In this document: in pieces, positions 52,721-59,109 of the stretch | Layout of the letters: every line of letters begins with the position of its first letter | How positions within the stretch are numbered: position 1 is the stretch's first letter | NCBI GenBank assembly: GCA_947600145.1 | Contig: CANQGA010000002.1 | Span: forward strand, 1 to 59,109 | DNA length: 59,109 nt | Direction of reading: 5' to 3' | Origin: an uncultured Lachnospiraceae bacterium | GTDB lineage: Bacteria; Bacillota; Clostridia; Lachnospirales; Lachnospiraceae | Translations under genes and position numbers: made by a program | The notes under the pieces: generated by a model | Seen by the model: only the letters and a program-made list of their open reading frames with translations | Database searches by the model: none | Told to the model about the DNA's origin: nothing

Positions 52721-54478
52721 ATGAACCGGAATCTGAGCAGATATAAAACCAGAACACTGGCCGTACTCCTGGCAGTCGGCCTTCTGATGGCCGCGATGGC
52801 CGGCCGGCTCGGTTACCTGATGCTTTTTAAGGCGGATCATTACGGACAGATGGCCGAGGATCTGCACCAGAGGGAACGCACGATCAAGGCGGCCAGAGGA
52901 AGGATCCTGGACCGCAGCGGAACCGTCATCGCCTCCAACCGGACGGTATGCACCATTTCCGTGATCCATAACCAGATCGAGGAGCCGGAACAGGTGGTGC
53001 AGGCGCTTTCGCGGGAGCTGGGGCTGCCCGGGGAGGAGATCCGCGGGAAGGTGGAAAAGTACAGCGCCCGCGAGATCATTAAGACGAATGTTGATAAAGA
53101 AACAGGGGACCGCATCCGCAGTCTGCGCCTGGCAGGCGTAAAGGTGGATGAAGACTATAAAAGGTATTATCCGTATGACAGCCTGGCGTCGAAGGTGCTG
53201 GGCTTCACCGGAGGCGACAACCAGGGCATCATCGGCCTGGAGGTCCGGTACGAGGAATATCTGAAAGGGCAGAACGGGCTGATCCTCACAATGGCGGACG
53301 CCGCCGGCGTGGAACTTAAGAACGCGTTCGAGGACCGGATCGAGCCGGTGGCCGGCGCGGACCTGACGGTCAGTCTGGATGTGAATATCCAGACCTACGC
53401 CCAGCAGGCGGCGCTTAAGGTCATGGAGGAGAAGAACGCCAAAAAGGTATCCGTGATCATCATGGATCCCCGAAACGGCGAGATCCTGGCCATGGTAAAT
53501 GTCCCGGAATTCAACTTAAACGACCCGTTCACGCTGAATATAGAGCCGGAGGAAGGCAGCACGGCCTCGAAACAGGAGCTTTTAAATCAGATGTGGCGCA
53601 ATCCCGCGATCAACGATACCTACGAGCCGGGTTCCACCTTCAAGATCATTACCGCCTCGGCGGGGCTGGAAGCAGGCGTGGTGGGGATCGATGACCATTT
53701 TTCCTGCCCGGGATACCGGATTGTGGAGGATCGGAAGATCAGATGCCATAAAACAGGCGGACATGGTGGGGAAACCTTCCTTCAGGCGACAATGAATTCC
53801 TGCAACCCGGTGTTCATCGACGTGGGCCAGAGGCTGGGAGTGGAGAGGTATTATCACTATTTCACCCAGTTCGGCCTTCTCGGGAAGACCGGCGTGGATC
53901 TGCCCGGAGAGGCGGCCACGATCATGCATAAGAAAGAAGATATGGGCCTGGTGGAGCTTGCCACCGTGTCCTTCGGCCAGTCCTTCCAGATCACGCCGCT
54001 GCAGATGATCACCACGGCGGCCGCGATCATCAACGGAGGGACGCGGGTGACGCCCCATTTCGGGATCAGGTCGGTGAGCGCCGACGGGGAACGGATCCAT
54101 ACGTTCACGTATCCGGTGAAGGAGGGGATCGTCTCCGCCGAGACAAGCGAGACCATGCGGTTCATGCTTGAAAAGGTGGTGTCCGAGGGCGGCGGGAAGA
54201 ACGCCGTGATCGAGGGATACCGGATCGGCGGCAAGACGGCTACCTCCGAGAAGCTGCCCAGAAGCCTTAAGAAATATATTTCCAGTTTTTTGGGCTTCGC
54301 GCCGGCAGACGACCCGCAGGTCATCGCGCTGATCACCATCGACGAGCCGGAAGGAGTCTATTACGGCGGAACCATCGCCGCACCGGTGATCGCGGATATT
54401 TTCAGGAATATCCTGCCATACCTGGGAATTGAAAAAGAAGCAGAGCAAACAGTTATTTCCATTGGCAGTTGCGGTTGA
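52721..54478 (+). CDS. Class B penicillin-binding protein (SpoVD-like)
   Basis: A 585-residue PBP. A membrane helix at about residues 10-32 is followed by the dimerisation region (RGRILDRSGTVIASN) and the transpeptidase domain: STFK (Ser305, Lys308), SCN (360-362) and KTA (505-507) where most PBPs have KTG. It lacks the long tail of its upstream neighbour. Tandem division and sporulation PBPs are typical of this cluster in spore-forming Firmicutes, so a role in the spore cortex is likely but not shown. AGGA lies before the ATG. A promoter for mraY lies within its last codons. Confidence 0.86.
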   Translation: MNRNLSRYKTRTLAVLLAVGLLMAAMAGRLGYLMLFKADHYGQMAEDLHQRERTIKAARGRILDRSGTVIASNRTVCTISVIHNQIEEPEQVVQALSRELGLPGEEIRGKVEKYSAREIIKTNVDKETGDRIRSLRLAGVKVDEDYKRYYPYDSLASKVLGFTGGDNQGIIGLEVRYEEYLKGQNGLILTMADAAGVELKNAFEDRIEPVAGADLTVSLDVNIQTYAQQAALKVMEEKNAKKVSVIIMDPRNGEILAMVNVPEFNLNDPFTLNIEPEEGSTASKQELLNQMWRNPAINDTYEPGSTFKIITASAGLEAGVVGIDDHFSCPGYRIVEDRKIRCHKTGGHGGETFLQATMNSCNPVFIDVGQRLGVERYYHYFTQFGLLGKTGVDLPGEAATIMHKKEDMGLVELATVSFGQSFQITPLQMITTAAAIINGGTRVTPHFGIRSVSADGERIHTFTYPVKEGIVSAETSETMRFMLEKVVSEGGGKNAVIEGYRIGGKTATSEKLPRSLKKYISSFLGFAPADDPQVIALITIDEPEGVYYGGTIAAPVIADIFRNILPYLGIEKEAEQTVISIGSCG

Positions 54479-54503
54479 TTATTCCCGCAAAAAGACGTAT
54501 ACT
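54475..54503 (+). promoter_or_regulatory. Internal promoter for mraY-murD-ftsW
   Basis: TTGATT (54475-54480) and TATACT (54498-54503) with 17-base spacing lie at the end of the SpoVD-like gene, 107 bases before mraY. Confidence 0.65.
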
Positions 54504-54609
54504 AATCCGTGAATATGTGCGGCCTGTCCGCGGACGCGGCTCTATCAGGCGCCGGGATATCCGGGCGGACTGCGGCAGGCGGCAATTACATAAGAGTCCG
54601 AGGTGTGAT

Positions 54610-55578
54610 ATGATCAATGAAACCATACTGGCGATAATCATCGCCTTTGCCATCAGCGCGGTGCTGTGTCCCATCGTGATACCGTTCCTGCACAGGCTGA
54701 AATTCGGCCAGCAGGTCAGGGAAGACGGCCCCCAGACCCATCTGAAAAAAGCAGGGACGCCCACCATGGGCGGACTCATCATCCTTTCCGGCATCGTTAT
54801 CACGTCGGTATTCTATATTCCGGAATATCCGAAGATCATACCGGTCCTGTTCGTGACCGTGGGCTTCGGTATTATCGGTTTTCTGGATGATTACATCAAG
54901 ATCGTCATGAAGCGCTCCGAGGGACTTAACCCGAAGCAGAAGATGGCGGGGCAGATCCTGATCACGGCGGTCTTTACTTACTACCTGATGAATTCGGGGG
55001 ATGTGGGGACCCGGATCCTGGTGCCGTTTACCGGCGGATTTGACGGCGGACTCTGGCTGGATCTTGGGTATCTGTACATTCCGTTCGTGTTCGTCGTGAT
55101 GCTCGGCACCGACAACGGCGTGAACTTCACCGACGGCCTCGACGGGCTGTGCACCAGCGTCACGATCCTGGTGGCTACATTCCTGACGATCATCGCGCTG
55201 GGAGAAGGCAGCGGCATCAGCCCGATCACCGGGGCGGTGGTCGGAAGCCTGCTGGGATTCCTTCTGTTTAACGTCTATCCGGCCAAGGTGTTCATGGGGG
55301 ATACCGGCTCCCTTGCGCTGGGAGGTTTTGTGGCGGCAAGCGCCCTGATGATGCAGATGCCGCTTTTTATCCTGATCATTGGGTTTATCTATCTGATCGA
55401 GGTGCTGTCCGTCATCATCCAGGTGACTTATTTTAAGAAGACGGGCGGCAAGAGGATATTTAAAATGGCGCCGATCCATCACCATTTCGAGCTGTGCGGC
55501 TGGTCGGAGACCAGGGTGGTGGCGGTATTTTCCATTGTCACGGCGATCCTTTGCCTGGTGGCGTATCTCGGACTGTAG
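54610..55578 (+). CDS. mraY: Phospho-N-acetylmuramoyl-pentapeptide transferase
   Basis: A 322-residue polytopic enzyme that makes lipid I from UDP-MurNAc-pentapeptide and undecaprenyl phosphate. Family motifs are GTPTMGGLI, FLDDYIKI, DNGVNFTDGLDGL with the metal-binding Asp residues, and IHHHFELCGWSE. About ten membrane helices fit the length. I chose ATG 54610 with GAGGTGTGA upstream; the open frame reaches back to 54469 without signal. Confidence 0.97.
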   Translation: MINETILAIIIAFAISAVLCPIVIPFLHRLKFGQQVREDGPQTHLKKAGTPTMGGLIILSGIVITSVFYIPEYPKIIPVLFVTVGFGIIGFLDDYIKIVMKRSEGLNPKQKMAGQILITAVFTYYLMNSGDVGTRILVPFTGGFDGGLWLDLGYLYIPFVFVVMLGTDNGVNFTDGLDGLCTSVTILVATFLTIIALGEGSGISPITGAVVGSLLGFLLFNVYPAKVFMGDTGSLALGGFVAASALMMQMPLFILIIGFIYLIEVLSVIIQVTYFKKTGGKRIFKMAPIHHHFELCGWSETRVVAVFSIVTAILCLVAYLGL

Positions 55579-55671
55579 GAGGCGCGCCTTAAGCGGCGTC
55601 ATGGCTGCGAGGGGGGCCGCGGACCGAAGCGCGCGGTGTCAGAATCGGAAGAAAGACAGGAGGAACATTTT

Positions 55672-57030
55672 ATGAGCCAGAGTCAGAAGGTATTGGTGGC
55701 GGGAGCCGGCAAAAGCGGCATATCATCCGCCAGGCTGCTGCTCGCGATGGGCGGCGAGGTGGTGCTCTATGACGGCAACGCCACGCTGTATGAGCCGGCT
55801 TTGCTTGAGAATTTTGAAAAAGGGGCGGCTGTCAGCGTCGTCCTGGGGGAGTTTCGCCCGGAGATGCTTGAGACGGTGACGCTCTGTATCATCAGTCCGG
55901 GGATCCCGCTGGAGACGCCTTTCGTGGAGCTGATCCGCGGGGCGGGGATCCCGATCTGGGGAGAGCTCCAGCTGGCTTACCACTGCGCGAAGGGAGCGCT
56001 TGCGGCCATCACCGGGACCAACGGCAAGACGACGACTACGGCTCTGGTCGGCGAGATCCTGAAAGCTTATTACAGGGAAGTATACGTGGTGGGCAACATC
56101 GGGATCCCTTATACGGACATTGCCCTCCAGACGACAGATAAGAGCGTCACGGTGGCGGAGGTTTCCAGCTTCCAGCTGGAGACCATGGTGGATTTTCACC
56201 CGAAGGCCAGCGCGATCTTAAATATCACGCCGGATCATTTAAACCGCCATCACACGATGGAGTGCTACATAGCGGTGAAGGAGAGCATCACCGCCAACCA
56301 GACGGAGGAGGATACCTGCGTCCTAAATTATGACGACGAGGTGCTGAGAGCGTTCGGGCAGAGGGAGGACTTGAAGCCGAAGACGGTGTTTTTCAGCAGC
56401 CGCGATAAACTGGCCGACGGATATTATATGGAAGGGTATGAGATCATGCGCGCGGAGAAAGGCAGGGCGGTGCCTCTGATGGATGTGCGCGACATGAACC
56501 TTCTGGGACGCCATAACCATGAGAACGTGATGGCCGCCATCGCGGTCGCCTCGTCCATGGGAGTCCCGATGAAGACGATCCTTCCGGTGGTGAAGTCGTT
56601 TAAGGCGGTGGAGCACCGGATCGAATTCGTGCTGGAGCGTCTGGGCGTCCGTTACTATAACGATTCCAAGGGAACCAATCCTGACGCGGCCATCCAGGCC
56701 GTGAAGGCCATGCCCGGTCCGATCATCCTGATCGGCGGCGGCTACGACAAAGGCTCCGCCTACGACGAGTGGATCGAGTCCTTCGGCGGAAATGTGAAAT
56801 ATCTTGTGCTGATCGGACAGACCCGGGACAAGATCGCGGAATGCGCCAGAAAGCACGGATTTACCAATATCATGTACGCGGAAGATATGCCGGAGGCGGT
56901 GAACGTCTGCGCCTACTACGCCGAGAGCGGTGACTGCGTGCTGCTGTCCCCCGCCTGCGCCAGCTGGGGCATGTTTAAGGATTACGAGGAACGGGGCAGG
57001 ATCTTCAAGGAGTGCGTGAGAAATCTGTAA
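55672..57030 (+). CDS. murD: UDP-N-acetylmuramoylalanine-D-glutamate ligase
   Basis: A 452-residue Mur ligase that adds D-Glu in the cytoplasm. The N-terminal UDP-binding domain starts VLVAGAGKSGIS. The ATP-binding motif is GTNGKTTT, and the conserved HRIEF, NDSKGTNPDA and LLSPACASW segments follow in order. I chose ATG 55672 because AGGAGGA lies upstream; the in-frame GTG 55636 has none. It lies between mraY and ftsW. Confidence 0.97.
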   Translation: MSQSQKVLVAGAGKSGISSARLLLAMGGEVVLYDGNATLYEPALLENFEKGAAVSVVLGEFRPEMLETVTLCIISPGIPLETPFVELIRGAGIPIWGELQLAYHCAKGALAAITGTNGKTTTTALVGEILKAYYREVYVVGNIGIPYTDIALQTTDKSVTVAEVSSFQLETMVDFHPKASAILNITPDHLNRHHTMECYIAVKESITANQTEEDTCVLNYDDEVLRAFGQREDLKPKTVFFSSRDKLADGYYMEGYEIMRAEKGRAVPLMDVRDMNLLGRHNHENVMAAIAVASSMGVPMKTILPVVKSFKAVEHRIEFVLERLGVRYYNDSKGTNPDAAIQAVKAMPGPIILIGGGYDKGSAYDEWIESFGGNVKYLVLIGQTRDKIAECARKHGFTNIMYAEDMPEAVNVCAYYAESGDCVLLSPACASWGMFKDYEERGRIFKECVRNL

Positions 57031-57140
57031 CCGGCCGGAGAGCGGCGCCTGCGCGGCCCTGAGGCGGCCGGAAGCGGCGGCGTTTCGTGGGATGAGAGGC
57101 GGCGCTGCGGGCCGGAGAGAAAAGGAAGGAGGAAGACGGT

Positions 57141-58289
57141 ATGGCTCAGGAGAGAAAAAAACGTTCTCAGAGATTCTATGATTACAGTCTGCTGTTTGCC
57201 ATCGTCTTTCTGACGATATTCGGACTGATCATGATCTACAGCTCCAGTTCCTACAAGGCCCAGATCGATTACGACGGCAACGCGGCGTATTTCATGATCC
57301 GCCAGGGAGCGATCGCGGCTGTGGGCCTGGTTCTCATGATCATCATTTCCAAGATGGACTACCACTGGTACGCGAAGGTCTGGAAGCTGGGCGCGCTGGT
57401 CGTCTGGATCCTGATGATCCTGGTGACCTTCACCCATCTGGGCCGCGAATATAACGGCAAGAAGCGCTGGCTGGGCTACAGTTCCTTCAGTTTTCAGCCG
57501 TCGGAGCTGGTGAAGATCCTGGTCATCGTGGCCCTGGCGTCCATGATCGTCCGCTACGGCAGGGATATCGACCGTTTCGCGGGGAAATTCCGGGTCATGA
57601 TGCTGGTGCTTCCTCTTGCCCTGATCGTCGTTATCAATAACCTGAGCACCGGCATCATCATTGTCGGCATCGGTTTCGTGATGATGTTCGTGGCCAGCAA
57701 GGAGAAATGGCCTTATGTCCTCTGCGTCGCTGCCGCGGCGTTTGTCCTGGTCTTCGCCGGGCCGATCGGCAGGGCGCTGACCGGTATAGGACTCCTGCAT
57801 GACTATCAGCTGGGCCGCATCAATGTGTGGCTGGATCCGGAGAGCTATTCCCAGGAGGGAGGCTTCCAGGTGCTTCAGGGCCTGTACGCGATCGGGTCCG
57901 GGGGGCTTTTCGGCAAGGGACTCGGCCAGAGCATCCAGAAGATGGGCTTCGTGCCTGAGGCCCAGAACGATATGATCTTCTCGATCATCTGTGAGGAGCT
58001 GGGGCTTTTCGGCGCCATTTCCCTGATCCTGATCTTTATGTTCATGATCTACCGTTTCATGGTGATCGCCAGCAACGCTCCGGATCTGTTTGGCTCCATG
58101 CTGGTGGTAGGGGTCATGGGGCATATCGCGATCCAGGTGATCCTGAATATCGCGGTAGTGACCAATACGATCCCCAATACGGGCATCACGCTGCCGTTCA
58201 TCAGCTACGGCGGCACGTCTGTTCTGTTTCTTCTGATCGAGATGGGTATGGTTTTAAGCGTTTCGAATCAGATCAAGCTGGAAAAATAG
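57141..58289 (+). CDS. ftsW: Lipid II polymerase FtsW (SEDS family)
   Basis: A 382-residue SEDS protein, the glycosyltransferase that polymerises lipid II together with a class B PBP. Conserved parts are KRWLGYSSFSFQPSELVKI, the NLSTGIIIVGIGF segment, YQLGRINVWLDP and GGLFGKGLGQSIQKMGFVPEAQND, with the family Asp and Glu residues; about ten membrane helices are visible. In the division cluster it is most likely FtsW and not RodA. AAGGAGG precedes the ATG. Confidence 0.92.
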   Translation: MAQERKKRSQRFYDYSLLFAIVFLTIFGLIMIYSSSSYKAQIDYDGNAAYFMIRQGAIAAVGLVLMIIISKMDYHWYAKVWKLGALVVWILMILVTFTHLGREYNGKKRWLGYSSFSFQPSELVKILVIVALASMIVRYGRDIDRFAGKFRVMMLVLPLALIVVINNLSTGIIIVGIGFVMMFVASKEKWPYVLCVAAAAFVLVFAGPIGRALTGIGLLHDYQLGRINVWLDPESYSQEGGFQVLQGLYAIGSGGLFGKGLGQSIQKMGFVPEAQNDMIFSIICEELGLFGAISLILIFMFMIYRFMVIASNAPDLFGSMLVVGVMGHIAIQVILNIAVVTNTIPNTGITLPFISYGGTSVLFLLIEMGMVLSVSNQIKLEK

Positions 58290-58358
58290 CGCTGGCCGGG
58301 CAGCCACAGCTTTTCCTGCCGCATAAGATAAGATATGGAACTTTCGGGAGGGAACGGG

Positions 58359-59109
58359 TTGTCTGGTATCAGTATCGAAGGATTGCGCCGCCTTGACGGC
58401 GAGGTCGTGATCCAGGGTTCGAAGAACGCGGCGCTGCCCATGATGGCGGCGGCCGTTCTCCACAGAGGGACGACAGTCCTTACAAATGTTCCGCGTATCC
58501 GGGACGTATTCTGTATGCTCGATATTCTCCGGGCCATGGGCTGCGGGTGTGAATTTGAGGGGCACTGTCTGGCGGTTGACGCCCGCATGATCAGGCGGGT
58601 CGCGATCCCCAGAGACTATGTGACGGCCATGCGTTCGTCCATCGTGCTTCTTGGGGCGTTTCTGGGACGCGGCGGGGAAGCGGCCACTTATTATCCGGGC
58701 GGCTGTTCCATCGGAAGCCGGCCCATCGACCTGCACCTGTACGGTCTGAGAAAGCTGGGGGCGCATATCGAGGAGTACGGCGACGGCAAGATCACAGCCA
58801 GGGCGGAGAAGCTTTGCGGGGCCCGGATCCGTTTTCCGTATCCCAGTGTGGGGGCGACGGAAAATGTACTCCTGGCGGCGGTGAAAGCCGAAGGGACGAC
58901 TGTGATCGAGGGCGCCGCGAGAGAGCCGGAGATCGAAAGCCTGTGCCGGATGTTTGCGGGCATGGGGGCCAGGATCTCGGGAGCCGGCGGGGACATCCTT
59001 ACCGTGGAGGGCGTACCTGCGCTTCACGACTCCGCGTATGCGGTTCCGGGAGACCGGATCGTGGCGGGAACCTACCGTCTGGCATGGCGGCAGGCGGACA
59101 AGATCAGTC
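58359..59109 (+). CDS. murA: UDP-N-acetylglucosamine 1-carboxyvinyltransferase, 5' part
   Basis: The frame runs to the last base, so the C-terminus is missing. The start is TTG 58359, 6 bases after GGGAGGG; from it, Lys22-Asn23 (GSKNAALPMM) and the catalytic Cys116 (GGCSIGSRP) fall within one residue of the numbering of E. coli MurA. ATG 58335 is an in-frame alternative with a poor ribosome binding site. The enzyme adds enolpyruvate to UDP-GlcNAc. The last 12 codons, after PGDRIVAGTY, look out of register; see findings. Confidence 0.92.
   Translation, partial: MSGISIEGLRRLDGEVVIQGSKNAALPMMAAAVLHRGTTVLTNVPRIRDVFCMLDILRAMGCGCEFEGHCLAVDARMIRRVAIPRDYVTAMRSSIVLLGAFLGRGGEAATYYPGGCSIGSRPIDLHLYGLRKLGAHIEEYGDGKITARAEKLCGARIRFPYPSVGATENVLLAAVKAEGTTVIEGAAREPEIESLCRMFAGMGARISGAGGDILTVEGVPALHDSAYAVPGDRIVAGTYRLAWRQADKIS

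Noticed and set aside
1-59109. CRISPR arrays, rRNA, insertion sequences and prophage
   Set aside because: No regularly spaced repeats, rRNA sequence, transposase, integrase or structural phage gene was seen.

Overview
The window is a GC-rich chromosomal segment of a Gram-positive, probably endospore-forming member of the Clostridia, most likely Lachnospiraceae. This is inferred from a Spo0E-like gene, a SpoVD-like penicillin-binding protein, a class B sortase, DUF1540 and DUF1292 proteins, AddAB instead of RecBCD, and an IF3-L35-L20 operon with an attenuated leader. I see no rRNA, CRISPR array, transposase or phage gene.

Layout. 1-3.8 kb: the C-terminal part of a GH30 glycosidase, a DUF1292 protein, a CYTH protein and a MATE exporter. 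3.8-10.3 kb: the protein-quality-control cluster tig-clpP-clpX-lon-engB. 10.3-12.4 kb: an SPFH membrane protein with a ribbon-helix-helix repressor and an operator-like promoter, then a YjbR-EVE-like fusion. 12.5-15.9 kb: a leftward HTH plus Ser/Thr-kinase-LRR operon and a rightward gene for a second HTH-like protein. 16.0-25.8 kb: an unfamiliar operon of three unknown proteins, an Hsp70/actin-fold ATPase with a hydrophobic C-terminal segment, a Ycf46-like AAA ATPase, a membrane-anchored HExxH metallopeptidase and a small unknown protein, then a vWA-domain gene. An almost identical dyad-plus-promoter element precedes both the operon and the vWA gene, so they probably form one regulon. 25.8-31.2 kb: an unknown protein, a BspA-type LRR protein, and a methyltransferase / RNA ligase / HD-Pnk set that looks like RNA repair.

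31.3-45.4 kb is mostly housekeeping: DUF1540, the infC-rpmI-rplT operon with its leader and an AUU start for IF3, a zinc-ribbon/TPR gene with an AT-rich interior, tRNA-Leu(AAG), sortase B, tRNA-Leu(CAG), a second MATE exporter, an FMN-binding-like membrane protein, and addB-addA. 45.5-48.3 kb: a zinc-ribbon protein, ychF, lgt and a 52-residue Spo0E-like gene. 48.4-59.1 kb is the division and cell-wall (dcw) cluster: mraZ with five 10-bp MraZ boxes, rsmH, an ftsL-like gene, two class B PBPs, mraY, murD, ftsW and a murA that runs off the end.

The best candidate for an undescribed system is 12.5-26 kb. It holds a membrane-proximal chaperone-type ATPase, an AAA ATPase, a peptidase and a vWA protein, next to a signalling kinase and HTH-like regulators, with a shared promoter/operator. 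Its function is not evident from the sequence; a stress or biological-conflict role is inference.
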